Positions 1 to 12,100 of a DNA stretch of 64,000 nucleotides are shown here, piece after piece (positions within the stretch are counted from its first letter, which is position 1; the number at the start of each line of letters is the position of its first letter). The position numbers and the translations under genes are program-made. Where the stretch lies: the NCBI RefSeq assembly GCF_018873765.1, contig NC_057923.1, positions 58,646,593 through 58,710,592 on the forward strand, read 5' to 3'. This DNA is from Telopea speciosissima (Eukaryota > Streptophyta > Magnoliopsida > Proteales > Proteaceae). The notes beneath the pieces were generated by a model. The model saw nothing but the letters and a program-made list of their open reading frames with translations. It did not search any database and was not told where the DNA came from.

Positions 1-374
1 TGAACCAAAATGAGCAAGACATCATGGACCTTGGGTTCTTTTCTCTCTCCCTCTATATCCTGTGTGCCTATTTCATTCCCCTATTTTTTGGACCACAGTA
101 GTTCTTCCAATCACGCAGGTTCTTTATTTTCTTTCATTTTTGTGTTCAACTCCTCAGGCTTAAATATCACCCCTTAAAGCTAGCAATCCATACTGATTTC
201 CTCTGACACTGTTTGAAAGTGAGAAGTATGCATGGGATTGCTTGAGTTTCAGGAGGGTATTCAACCCTTTCAGACATGGTTTAGAATTTTCTTTCTCTTA
301 TATGAGATCCCTTCCCCCTCTTTTCCCCCCAACATATGTATCTTTTCCATCTCACCATTGCTAATGTGACACAG

Positions 375-496
375 GTTGGCGGCTTGATTACTTTCTTGTC
401 TCAGAATCCATGGCGGACAAAGTTCATGACTCTTACATTCTTCCAGATGTTGTAGGCAGTGATCACTGTCCTATAGGCCTCATTCTGAAGCTCTAG
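375..496 (+). CDS. AP endonuclease (ExoIII family), last coding exon only
   Basis: This is the 3' terminal exon of a DNA-(apurinic/apyrimidinic site) endonuclease, a base-excision-repair enzyme. A CACAG acceptor ends at 374. After a split codon the exon encodes [11 protein letters not shown], then [18 protein letters not shown], and stops at TAG 494-496. The GSDHCP motif contains the histidine that is catalytic in ExoIII/APE1 enzymes, and RLDYFLVS is the usual strand before it. Ending a few residues after that motif is normal for the family, so the C-terminus looks intact. The other exons lie left of the window, and 1-374 reads as intron. Plant ARP is the likeliest subtype because there is no zinc-finger tail as in APE2. 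The family call is firm; the subtype is inference. Confidence 0.85.
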
Positions 497-1584
497 GTAA
501 ATTTAGTGGTGGTTCCTTAAGTTTTCTACCGGTCTTGTTTTTGATAATTGCATTCCTGTAAATTGCAATCATGAAATGGCCACTCAAATATCAGAAGTGC
601 CATTTTGGGGTCTTCTGGCGAGTGGCAGGAACTATTTAGTCCAAAGATGGTGCTTTTCCAAGTCAATATTGACATGTAAATCTAAGTCCCGCATTTGAGA
701 ATCATGTGAGAATCATGGAGGTTGCATTTTGGTGCCTGTCTAAACTGGCCGAGATAGTATGTATTCACTCATCTTTGGTTAATTTAAAGTTTGTATATTG
801 AAGAGAAATATAAGCATTCAACTCTTTTCCTATACCCTCCTTTTTTCTTTGATTGGGAGAATGCTGCAAGTTCTACATATACTCATAATATAATCACTCA
901 ACCATGGAACACACCAAAGAGAAATTTAAAAAAAAAAATGAAATAAGCAAAAACTTAAATAGTGTGGCAGTCTTGAAGCATTTTCTGCTCGTTTCCACAT
1001 CCAGTTCTCTGGCTAAGTTAGAAAATATTGTACTCCTTCCTTTTGTGCCCAAGTGCTGGAGTGTACATTACCTTCACCTGACCTACAACAATGCCATTGA
1101 TTGTGTTTTTTCATACATGGATTGAGGAATCCAAGGCCCTTTGCTATTCACCCACTTCACTGTCTGCTTGGCATTAATCTTTGATCTCTAATTGTTTCAG
1201 CCTCGTGCTGCTTGGGGATAACACCCTTCCAATAAGTCTCATTACCACTATTTCCGGTTAAACCTGTCCATATTGAGACTAATTGGGTGATTAGAATGGT
1301 TGGACCACCATGGGACCTATAACTCAATTTAATAATATTTGGTAAATTGTTTAAGTGTTTCTATTGAGTTGGACTAATGTAATCTTTATCTGCATCATTT
1401 CCTTGTCAGGTCCATTTCCCCAAGTTCCTCTAATGGAGGGGGCCAGAAATGATCATCCTACCCCTGCCCGAACACACTCCCCGGGGGCTCCACTCCCTCT
1501 ATTAGAAGAACTTAGGGAAATGGTGCGGGCAGGAAATGGAGCAGATAAAATACAATTTACACTCTCCGGAAATTTAGTACAACA
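497..1584. other. 3' flank of AP endonuclease, no gene seen
   Basis: This holds the presumed 3'UTR of the AP endonuclease followed by AT-rich intergenic DNA. Around 1405-1570 a stretch about a small GC-rich fragment resembles sequence seen at 24570-24680 and 30440-30590 (a block near 'gaaatgatcatcctaccc'), so it is probably a decayed MITE. The short open frames here have no recognisable protein signature. Confidence 0.5.
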
Positions 1585-1593
1585 GTGATGTCT

Positions 1594-1752
1594 GAATTTT
1601 TATCTTCTCCTGTTATTGCACGGTGCAGTAATGCATCGTGTGGCGGCTGTAAAGGTCATGTGCATCATGTGGGGTCCGTTGTGCCACATGGCCTTTGCAG
1701 TGCCGCACGATGCAATACTGCACCGTGCAATAACAGGAGGTGATAAAGATCT
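1594..1752. mobile_element. Foldback MITE, Mutator-like (9-bp TSD)
   Basis: Two arms of about 65 bp are near-perfect inverted repeats. 'cctgttattgcacggtgcag' at about 1608-1627 is answered by its reverse complement at about 1718-1737. The element is bracketed by an exact 9-bp direct repeat GTGATGTCT at 1585-1593 and 1753-1761. A 9-bp target duplication is typical of Mutator-like elements. It has no coding capacity, and a transcript through it would form a strong hairpin. Confidence 0.8.
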
Positions 1753-1775
1753 GTGATGTCTTGGTCTCTCGGCTG

Positions 1776-1922
1776 TTTATTATCGCTTCAAGTACTTGAC
1801 GTGGTCAAGTGTGCATCGTGCGACTGGGCATCGCCCATGTGTGCACAGTGGGTTCCACCGTGCACACATGGGCGGTGCCCAAACGCACGATGCACACTTG
1901 ACCGCGTCACGCGATAAATATT
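1776..1922. mobile_element. Second foldback MITE
   Basis: Inverted arms meet near 1852. The left arm includes 'ggtcaagtgtgcatcgtgcg' (about 1802-1821) and the right arm includes its reverse complement (about 1888-1907). The outer ends share TTATCGC / GCGATAAA. The target duplication could not be fixed. It lies only 15 bp from the previous foldback element. Any frame read through it is an artefact of the palindrome. Confidence 0.65.
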
Positions 1923-1989
1923 CCGTGGGAACTTGCGTTTTAGGTACTGAGGAATGGGTTGACGCTTTCCGTGTTAGTTGATGTGTGGT

Positions 1990-3240
1990 TTTCTGTTAGA
2001 TCTATTCTGTTGTTTTAATTTCAGCTCTGTACTTCAGATTTAAAAGAAAAGGTGATCATGCAAATGAATCCAAAAATAAAAAATAATAATATTAATAAAT
2101 AAAGGGCAAGAGATTGTTGCCTGGATGCCAAATTACTGTCCCACCCCCTAAAATAAAAATGTCCATCCATATTGATGCCCCTATGTGCATTTTTATTGGC
2201 CCTTATATTGATGCAGGCCCACATGACTAGGTGGTTTCTCTACACACTCACCTTATTGATTATTTGATCTCGTCGTTCAATACATTGGGTCCAACCACTG
2301 GATCAATATTCTTATTGTAGCATATATTTTTAGGACAAGAGATCATTGCCTGGTCATGTGGCCTTTGCACCAACGTAGGATCAATGCGAGTGTGCGCAGG
2401 GATGAGAGTTTTTTATGTTACTGGGGTAAGATGATAATTTTACACATTCATATGTCTGGGTGTGGCATCACGCGATCAGACAATGTTTTTTTCCTCAATT
2501 TTTTTAATTACTAAAAAACTGAATTCAAAGTTCCATGAAAGGCAAAATGAATTTTACACAACCTGCTTTGGAAGGGGATCTAGCATGATCTTGCATTACC
2601 CAATGTCATTGTGCCATATGGACAATTGATGTGGCTATTTTAATTAACGGATAGGAAAGACACCGTTTAGTCTAGATCAACCACATGCCAAAATTCAAAA
2701 TATATTTTATTTAAGGGAAGAAGGATGCTAGGTTGCGTGGCACCTATGCCTAGACATAGGAAGGGCAAAATGACTGCCCCACCCTGCCCCTATGAAATGA
2801 AAAATTCTATCCTTATTGACTGTCCCCACGCACTCTCATTAGTATAGTAATATTCAATGTTTTCATGAATATTTTGATTTTTCTATGAATTAGAATCATG
2901 TCTTTTTCAATGCGGCTTGTCTATTGAGTACATCTAGCAAGCATTAAATGTGTTATAAAACACGCAAACTAATTGAGTCCCAAGTATCTAAAATCGTTAG
3001 CGAAACTATTTAGGGCTGATAAAACTGAAACCGCTTACTAAATGGTTTTAGTTTCAATAATAAAAATTTTAGTTCTGGTTTCACCTAAATATCCTTGCAT
3101 CGAACCAAATCAAACCGGTACATCAAAACCGAACCGTTTAACACCCTTACTTTAGTAGTAGTCTCCGCTGTCCACCCCATGTCCATGGAGGAATTTAAAA
3201 TGTTGATAAAAGAACGATAATAACCAGTCGACTCCCCAAA
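1990..3240. other. Intergenic stretch upstream of the HCF153-like gene
   Basis: AT-rich sequence without a supportable gene. A small degenerate element with hAT-like ends (tagggctgat at about 3011, aacaccctta at about 3139-3148) lies just upstream of the next gene, so that gene's promoter probably includes transposon-derived DNA. Confidence 0.45.
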
Positions 3241-3245
3241 AGAAG

Positions 3246-6200
3246 ATGGCGAGTCTCATCCTCTCTAATACAGTCCCCACTTCACTCCACCTTAGCAGAA
3301 GGACTCAAGTTTCGATCCGACCGTTGCACACCTTCTCATCTCCTGCCATTCGCTTTCCCGGCAGTCTTTTTTGTCGGAATACGAGAGGTTTAGTGGTGAG
3401 AACCAGGGCTGGACCCAGCACTTCCAGTCTTATTTTTGCTTTTGTGTTCCCACTTTCTCTTCTTCTCGCCACTATCTTCACCTCTATTAAGATTGCTGAT
3501 AAACTCGACAGGGATTTCCTCGAAGAGGTAACTTATTTCTTCTTCTCAAATCAAGTATTGGGTTCTATTTTCTGGGCTTTGGCTGTTGTTTGTTGTTTGT
3601 TGATTGGATTAGATTTGTTTGTCCACACTTTGTTTTAGTTGTGTTTGGTTGAACTAAATTCAAATCCAAGACCGACCCACCAGTTGTTTGATGTAAATCC
3701 GTAATGGGCTCGGGCGATTATAAGATTTTAGCTGACAAGTTGAATCATTTCTGCCCAACATTAGTAATACATTATTGGCGACTGCAGAGGATCCTCTTTT
3801 CTCTGTGGTTTGCAAATGCAGTTTCTTAGTAAAATGAGGTCATTTGTAATCAAAAGGTCCTGAAGGGATTCGTTTCTGATGCTTGGTTTCTTATAATATA
3901 GATATCTGTGTGTTGCTTTTATATTTTTTTTTACAATTTCCCCCCGCCCCCCAGGGATTCGTTTCTGATGCTTGGTTTCTTATAATATAGATATTTGTGT
4001 GTTGGTTTTATATTTTTTTTAGCAATTCTCCTCCCCCCTCCCACCAAAAAAAATAAAAGGGGGGGGGGGGGGGAAGGCTTACGAGTCTCCAATCACTGTG
4101 TTAAAAGTCTCCTATTAGCTATTTACATTCTTAAGATGGCAGAACTGGCTTATTATTTTTTTTCCAGTTGAACTATCTCATTGCTGTTCATGAAGGTTGA
4201 GAAAAGCCATTCCTGGATATTAAACCATCTGAGTTGTAGGAAAAGAGATCACAATTATTTTACTTTTGTTAATAGCCTCTTGTTATTCTGGCAACTGAAA
4301 TCCTACTTCAATCTGAACCTCTGCCATCCCGAAGGTTTCCCGACCAAGGGTTGGAGAGTTTATGCGGTCCACTTATTTGATTGCGCTGATGGGTAAATAT
4401 ACTATGATTGCTGAGAAAATCCTGGGAGTGTTCCATTACTTTTTCTGAAATAGAGGCATTGAGGTTCTGCCAATGTGGTTTTATCCTGTTAGATGGTTGA
4501 AGTGTGGTGGTATGTAACGATTCAGAACCATAAGGAGGACAAATTCTCACTAATTCAAGTCTAACGAGGGACTCCTAAGAAGGGGGGGAACTGAGAGAGA
4601 GAATTAACAAACTAATTGATTTTCTTCCTTCCTCTCAATGAGTCGTAGCTACTACTTATAGTATCGATACACGAGTTACACAACCCTAACTAACAATTAA
4701 CAACAAACTTAACCAAGAACAAATTACAAGCAGACTGCTAACAAACAAACAACCTAACTAACAACCTTATCCTATCGCCTGATTCCACATTCATAACATG
4801 GTACTTCAACCAAGTTATTCACGAAGGATAGTTTGATCCACTTGATCCTTCTATCCGTGATCCATTATTCGAAAGCAAAGGAGCCTTAACTTTTACTATA
4901 GACATGTATAAACCTTTTGAGATTGTTTAGGACAGAAGTCATAATACCTAGATCTGGTATAAAGTAACAGCTAAAGCAAAACTGCTTATGAGCCAATCTA
5001 AGGTATGTGACAATGCAATCCATAGTTCCATACTGATTCTGATATAGAGCGCATGAATGATGAAACAGGTCACTCAGCTTAGAAGAGCTTATGGTTTGAG
5101 AATTGCTCAAAGTAGTATATTGGGTCTATCTGATTATATGCTAAATAGAGAATAGTGGCCTTGAACCCAAGCAATGCACAGACGAATTATTAGGATTGGG
5201 AATGATATAAATATAGCTGAAAAGAACACTTTTGATATCAGAATAAACGCTGGCAAGGAGGCTGAGGAACTAAGAGAACTTGAGGGAACTGAGTACCAGG
5301 CGCTACGGCGCTGAAGTAACCCATGCCATACTCCCAAGAAAAAAGCTCGAATGACCTTCAACAAAAGGGTACCTGTACCCGAAACTGACACAGGTGGGTA
5401 GGTAGAGAATACCTAGGGGTGCGAGACAGCTCTCTAAGGAAAAATTGAAATGAAAAAATTCATTTAATTTGATTTGCAACACCATATTTCAAAGTAATAA
5501 ACTTAGAATTTTATGCAACTACAAAATTGAATATCTTAGGTGCTAATACTGCTTAAACCATCCCAAACCGCCATATAGATCCTTTTTGAAAATAAACAAA
5601 CATAAAATATTAACACCATTAATAGTATGAATATATAAAAAAGGGACACGGCCTTGGTCTCCTCACCCTAGCTTAACCAGATGCATGCTTAAACCATCCC
5701 AAATTTTGTATATAAGTAGACTCCAAGTTCCTCTATTCACATATCATATATCATTCCAAATGGAGTTTTCCAAGTGACAAAGCTGAACTTTGAAAAGTCA
5801 GGACTGTGGGAGACTACGCTGTAGTGGTCGGAGTATTGTAGACGTGCATAGACATACATGGGAATGCATGCCAATACAAAGGAGGTATTTGGTTAAAAAA
5901 GACTGAAATTTGACATGTGGCTACTCCAAACCACGTCCTCTCTATACAACTGTCTGAAGAGCCATGTCATCAGTCCACATGGCATAATGAGGGCGGTATG
6001 CATAGAAAGACCTTCCTAGGCAGGGCTGTTTTTTGTATGGATCATCATTGATTGACATTAGGTTCATTTTGTCTTTCTATTTTTTTTTTTGGGGGTGAAT
6101 TTAAAGAATTCTAGTGGATTGTTTGCTAATTTATTGGATGATCCATACTATTATAGAAAGTAGAAAGAGCTTGGTACAAATATTAAATCAATTCATTCTT

Positions 6201-6364
6201 CTTTCTCCTTTTCTCATCATTTACCTAACTGTTCTATGAACCAGGTTGCTCTTAACCAATCAATGATGGAAGTGCAAGATGATGATGATGATGAAGATAG
6301 TCCTATTTCCATAGAGGAACCTGCACTCCCTCGTTCTAGAAATCGTCCCAAACGTGAAGCTTAG
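3246..6364 (+). CDS. HCF153: HCF153-like thylakoid protein (two exons)
   Basis: The product is a 133-residue chloroplast protein. HCF153 in Arabidopsis is a small thylakoid membrane protein needed for cytochrome b6f accumulation (recalled knowledge). Exon 1 is 3246-3527 (94 codons, donor GAG|GTAACT). Exon 2 is 6245-6364 (acceptor AACCAG, 39 codons plus TAG). The phases join cleanly. Residues 1 to about 55 are rich in Ser, Thr and Arg and look like a plastid transit peptide ending near VRTRAG. Residues about 58-83 form one hydrophobic segment (LIFAFVFPLSLLLATIF). The C-terminus has an Asp run (DDDDDED) and ends NRPKREA. The start was chosen because it is the first ATG and gives the transit peptide. 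The intron is 2717 nt and hosts a solo LTR and an organellar rRNA fragment. The gene model is solid; the name rests on overall resemblance and length. Confidence 0.75.
3865..4020. repeat. 89-bp tandem duplication in the HCF153 intron
   Basis: A unit beginning 'gggattcgtttctgatgctt' occurs at 3865 and again at 3954, nearly identical through the following T-rich run. Homopolymer C and G runs flank it (about 3942-3953 and 4061-4072), so copy and run lengths may be unreliable in assembly. Confidence 0.7.
4513..4798 (-). mobile_element. Solo LTR, probably Ty1/copia
   Basis: The segment begins TGTAACG and ends CATAACA, giving TG...CA ends on both strands. It is flanked by an exact 5-bp duplication TGGTA at 4508-4512 and 4799-4803. 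No internal gag-pol sequence or second LTR is present, so it is the product of LTR-LTR recombination. The minus strand has promoter and leader features expected of a copia LTR, including a TATA-like ACTATAAGTAG and CT-rich downstream sequence, hence the strand call. It lies inside the HCF153-like intron. Confidence 0.8.
5291..5441 (+). pseudogene. Fragment of organellar (chloroplast-type) 23S rRNA in an intron
   Basis: About 150 bp match bacterial/plastid-type large-subunit rRNA, recognised by 'ggcgctacggcgctgaagta', 'acctgtacccgaaactgaca' and 'ggtagagaatacctagggg'. It corresponds to the domain IV region of 23S rRNA. Both ends stop abruptly in AT-rich intron sequence, with a few substitutions and a small insertion in an A-run. 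This is a nuclear insertion of organellar DNA, not a functional rRNA. Plastid origin is more likely than mitochondrial, judged by memory only. Confidence 0.75.
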
Positions 6365-8487
6365 GCGTAAATTGTGTTGATTGTGCTTGTACAGTTTTGA
6401 CTGGGAGATCAGAATCAATGGCATTACTTGCTAATTTGTAGCATATATTAGAAATTCATTTGTGTTACTTTCTCATTGTTCCCCCATTTCATGTTCTGCA
6501 GTGACAATGGTTGAGTTTACGAATGTAGTTTTATTTGCATAAAGAGCTTGTATGAGGTAAAGGAGTGCTGTAAAAAATTTGTCTGGCCTTGGCAGCAAAG
6601 TGAAACAACTTAGTGTATGCATTTCTTTTGATTAGTAGTAATACAGCCACAAAGTGAAACGCCTTAGCGTATGTATTTATTTTGATTAGTAAAACAATTG
6701 ACACATAAACCTTGTATCGTCTGGGTGGTTTCTCCCTCATTTCCACCGGCGCTCCTAATCTTCATCCAATCGAAGGATTGCAAGACGTTTTAAGTTAATC
6801 ATATTATCATTGTTGCATCTTAATATAGCTTACATAACCAAACTATTCAGGTTCAAATGCTGTTTGTTCTCTTTTGAAATTTTTTATTACAAGGTGCTAA
6901 AGTATATTAAGATGGAATCGCCACCCGATCAGTTTATCACCCATATTAGTATCAGATTCAACTGCATTCGGTTTCCTCTTTCTTGTTTATTCAATCCTTC
7001 TTCTTTCCCCATATCCTCCATTTTGCTAGTTCTCCTGACAAGGGGAAGGTGCTAAAAACAGAAATCCATGCTTCAATTTACAAACCCATCAGCCTATCAA
7101 AAATGGTAGTGACACAAATTAATTGATTCCCACTTCCCTGGTTCTTATTTTGGTCCTTTTTATTTCTCCGTATTCTCCTTGTTGGTTCCTCTGACAAGGA
7201 AAAGATTCAAGAAACAGAGCTCCTAGCTCAGAAATACAAACCCAGTTTTTAGCAGATACAAGTACCCAAGAGATGCAGACAAATTCTGCATGTGTTTAGT
7301 TTGCCAAAAAAAAAATTCTGCATGTGTTTCACTGGTAGGTTTCCACGCGATAGCTCTTCTGTATGGCCTGAACATCCTGTCTTAACATCCTACATTGAAT
7401 CTCCCACACCCGTGATAGGGGTGGAAAAAAAATGAACTAAACTTTATCTAACAAATGATGGGACCATCAGATCTCAGTCACCATTAGATTGGCACTTTGG
7501 CTTCACATTTTGTGTCTGCAAGGGGAGGAGAACAAGGTTTTAAAACAATGAATTGGATAGACCATTGATCCTCCATTGATTTCGATTCAAATTGTTTTAG
7601 AATCGGTCGAGAATTGGTTGGGCTCAATTCGAATTGACCGGGCTCAGCCTAATTTACTCGGAATTGGATTTAATCTGAATTGGTGCCTGTCGATTTTAAG
7701 TCAAATTGACTGTTTCAGCCGATTCCAATTTGATTTTTAAAAGAGTGGAGACTGCTCTTTACCCACTCTGCATCCCTTGTTGGCTGCTGAGCATATACAA
7801 TAGAGTTTGGGCATTCGTGGCCTGAGGGTTGCTCTAGGAATAGCCTGAACATTGAGTAGAGGCAGGTCCAGTGTTCTCCTAAACAGGGTACTTTTTTTTT
7901 TTGAAAATTTCTAAAAAATTATTTAATAGAAAGTGAAAACACAAAAACAACAGAATATAAGCCAAGCACAGCCAGAGCTACAGTCCCTCCTGATTTGAGT
8001 TTCTAATAGACCTGAAATACTCAAAAGTCTCAAACTCAAGATTTAACTATTCTATAATTCTATCTATAGAATATCATTTTATTTATTCTATAATTCTATC
8101 TATAGATCTATTGAGTGAATATTTAAAAAAAAAAACCAAAAAGTTATGGAATGAATCATGAAACCCATTACATTATATTCAATACTGACAACTGAAAAAA
8201 TTATTGATACTGTTATGCTGTTACTCTCTTTTGCCGGCAACTACGTGAGTTTCAAGAAGCCTTATTCTGAAAGCTGTTAAGAACACAATCTCCCCAAAAT
8301 ACACGAGGAAAATTGTAAGACTGGAGATTTAAGAGAAATGCAGGTGTGTTGCAATATAGTATTTTCCTAAACATAGAAAAAGGCCAGGCTAATCAGAAGA
8401 CCCACAAAAACTGAACCCCTCCCCCATTCATTCTCAACCCTCAAACCATTTTTTTAAAAGCTTTGATTTGACAAATGGAAAATTCCA
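6365..8487. other. Gene-free interval with decayed repeats
   Basis: This contains the 3'UTR of the HCF153-like gene and then AT-rich DNA. At about 7534-7745 there is a degenerate block rich in 'gaattgg' / 'aatcgg' words resembling the ATCGG-type MITEs found elsewhere (22.2 and 30.2 kb). At about 8041-8105 a short AT-rich tandem repeat of 'attctatctatag' occurs. No gene is supported. Confidence 0.45.
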
Positions 8488-8641
8488 AGTCCGGATCAGC
8501 TACCCACATGGGTACGGGTGGGGGCAGATCTGATCCCTTCATGGGGCATGGGTCCCACACCCTAGAGGTAGGTCCCACACCCCCATGGAGGGTTCAGATC
8601 TGTCCCCACCCATCCCCATGTGGGTAGCAAATCTGAACTCA
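8488..8641. mobile_element. Foldback MITE with 9-bp TSD
   Basis: Inverted arms carry 'gctacccacatgggtacggg' (about 8500) and a mirrored 'cccatgtgggtagc' (about 8615-8628). Direct repeats AAAATTCCA flank it at 8479-8487 and 8642-8650, giving a 9-bp target duplication as for Mutator-like elements. A half copy of the same family is at about 28347-28420. Confidence 0.7.
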
Positions 8642-9166
8642 AAAATTCCATCCAGCCTCAAACTTAACAGAAGCATAAACAAGGATGTAACCTACCTGTG
8701 AACAAAATTAAAGGGACAGATTAGCTGCCATGCCGTAATTAAAACCACCCTTCTGCTAAACCTAGCAGAATGATCATTAAATTACCACCTAAAAGAGTAC
8801 ATATTTGTACATATGCATGAAAGTACGTATGTTTTCTAAGAAAAACAAATGGAGAAGTGGAGTTTTAATGTAGTCAGATCATCTATCACACTTCAACCAA
8901 GAGCTATCAGCCTCAGATTAGTAAACCTTCAGAACTCAGCCTTGTGTCAAGAATCCAAGGCATGAACCTCAAAGCTCCCTAAACATGGAATCCAGAATAC
9001 AAAATTTAATCAACATCCAAACTCAGGATTCCTGAAATATACTCTCTTCCCTCTCCCCTTCCCCTTTTTAAAGCAAAAGGCAGATGACATTAGGATGTTC
9101 AACCAAGGGCATGAGAGAAGTCAGCATTAATTTCCTTGAAATGGCAAGAGGAAACAGAATTGTTAC

Positions 9167-12100
9167 TTAATCAACATCCATATCATTTTCCTTCTCACTT
9201 CTGCTTGACCATAGCTTGATAGTCCGATCATGTGCAACGGTCACAAGATTTCCTTCTGCCACCAAGTGACAAAAAAAAAAAAGGAGATTCAGCTGTAAAA
9301 TTCATATTATTTCAGATGTAGGCATTGATGCAACACAAATAAAACATAAATGGATGCATAGGAAAAACACAGGTACCCACTACTAAGCCATGCAGTATAC
9401 CTACCTCCACAAGGGTGTATTTTTCTGTAAGGTGAACCTTTTTTATTTTCCCAGTATCTATGCAATAAGTTTCCTAAGTTAATTACTGGTTCTAATTAAC
9501 CCAAAAAATTGAAATCATGCAAAACCCCTATATGACAGTGTGGAGGAAGCAATGACAGAGGTCATGAAGACAAAGTTTACTAGATATCTAGGATTTTCAT
9601 ACAGCTAAAAAATACGACACATGATAAATTTCGGTATAATGCGTTACAGTAATTGGAAAATACTATGAATATTAATCGCATATATTAATATACTCTTATA
9701 GAATGTAGGATAATAATTTAAAATACATATGTACATTAAAAAAGAAAAATATGATAAAGATCAGAATAATACGGCAAAAGCTATTCATAATATGACTAGG
9801 GATAAAATAAAAAATTTCCATTCTAAGAAAAACACAGAATTTGGTAAGCATTTTTCTGAAGTTAGGCAGGCCACGAATAATTTGAGAATTCACTATGAAC
9901 ATGACTAGTCAGTCAAATATAACTGTCTATTGAAGAAAATAAATCACAATTATTTTATTCAACTCAAACATTACTTGGAAAAGGTACTGACAAATACTTG
10001 ACTACAAAGTGAAAGATGAGCTCACCTCCCACTATATCCAATGATGTAACTTTTGATTCATGTCCAGATAATGTCTTGACGGGTTTGAAGTCTCGAGCTG
10101 ACCACACCTAAACAAGATAAAACCAATCATGGTGAGATGAAATGAAATGCAAAATGAAACACCCAAATCAGAAGATAAATTAATATTCTGGAAGAAAGAA
10201 TACCTTAGCTGTCATATCATATGAAGCAGTTGCCAGAAAATAGCCTTCCTGCGGCTCAAATTTTACTTGTGAGACAAGGTTTGAGTGAGCTGGTATTATG
10301 TACAAGGATTTCTTCTTTCTCAAATCCCAGATTCGGCAGGTATTATCCTCACCACCAGAGGCTAAATGATACCCATTGGGAGAAAAGCTGATTCCCAGGA
10401 CCTGCAGAAAGACAAATATTCATAAAATCCATCATGAGAAAATCTTACTATTGAACAAAGTAGTTTTATATACATGCCCTCACCGGCTTAACATGGCCTT
10501 CCAAGGCAAGAATGCTTCTTCCAGTACGCAGGTCCCACACTCGAACAAGTGCATCTAACCCACACGATGCCACTAAAGATCCATCATGGTGGAAACATAT
10601 CCCATAAACGCTCCTGCTATGACCTTCTTGAAGAAGCAACTCAACACCAGTGTCAACATCCCACAACCTCCAAGTCTTATCAAAGCTAGCTGTTGCTAAG
10701 TACTTCCCAGATGGATGGAATGCGAGACGTGCAAGACGATCCAGATGGCCCTCAAATTTTCTAAGAACAGAACCTTCAGTATCCCATAACCTAGCCGTCC
10801 GATCAGCAGAAGCAGTCGCTATGAGGTTTTGGACAGGAGAAAATGCAACATCGGTTGCACGCTCTGTGTGACCCTTTAAGGCAGTGACCTTATTTACTTG
10901 AGGCATGCCCCACAATTTAGCAACTCCACTCAAAGCACTGAAAAACAATGCCCGAAAGCTTAAATAAATGCTCATCTAACAAAACAATTACCTTCTATGT
11001 TGTAGTTCTTGGAAAACCATCTAAGAGCATACTTTGATAGGTGAATGTTGAGAACTATATGAGACTACATTCAACATTAAAAGTATGCACCAGCTGTCTG
11101 TTTCTGTTAATGTCATTTATCACAGAGAAATCTGGTTTGATAAACAATTTTTTTAATGAATAATGATTTTATCATAACAAAAAAGAGTGGATTGTTGATC
11201 AGGAAAGGTACAATGGATCATCACAAAAGAAGCAAATATAGAGGAAAATACAACATAGCCGAAGCACCCAGAATCATATCATGGCATCAGGTAAGGCCCA
11301 ATGTACATTAACTCCCTTTTCTCCTGCTAAAGGATAAAACAAAGATTCCTTTGGATATCAGTAATCCTAAATACAGAAAAGTCAAATCAAAGTTTACATG
11401 GACCATAATCTGCTCATACAAAGTTATTGATTATGAAATAGACGAACAAATGGTCTAGAAGATTGATTGGTGAGAAACCAAAATACGGTGAGAGGCCGTG
11501 GGAGAGATACCCCAGTCTGAGAGAGACTACCCTATCTTTTTCTTCCCTTCTTCAATTTATTTTCTATTTATTTTATTGTTCTGAAATTTCCTGCAAATCT
11601 AAAAATCGATCAAAGTATTTACTGTTGCTGATCTGAAGTTTGTGATCCTCTTGTGGACTGGTTATCACTTGTGACTGGTCTAAATTTCTGATCTGAACTC
11701 TTTTTGTGCTTTGTTTTAGATATAATTTTAATTCTGGACTCAAATCCTTAAATCTGATTTGGCAATCAGAAACCCTTCTCCATACCCTGATTATTTTATC
11801 TAGTTATGAACCTGTTTTTAAGTTTTCTACATTGGAATTTCTAGTACTTGGGCCCATCACAGCAGGCTGTTTAGGGTCTTTTATCCCCCAGCCTGCATCA
11901 CCAATTCAACCATGAAAATGAACAGGCCTGCACCTCAGGCTGCAAAAATGAAGTTTACTACAACTATCTAAAGCAAACTAATAAAATTGGAATGAAACAA
12001 AAAGAATGGCCAAGAGCACATGAAGATTTTGGTTAATACAATTTAACCATTACAATTTTTTAACCCTGAATTATTGGTTATAGAGTTAAGAGATCCGAAC

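Noticed and set aside
904-1125. 73-codon frame
   Set aside because: No signature; in the AT-rich 3' flank of the AP endonuclease.
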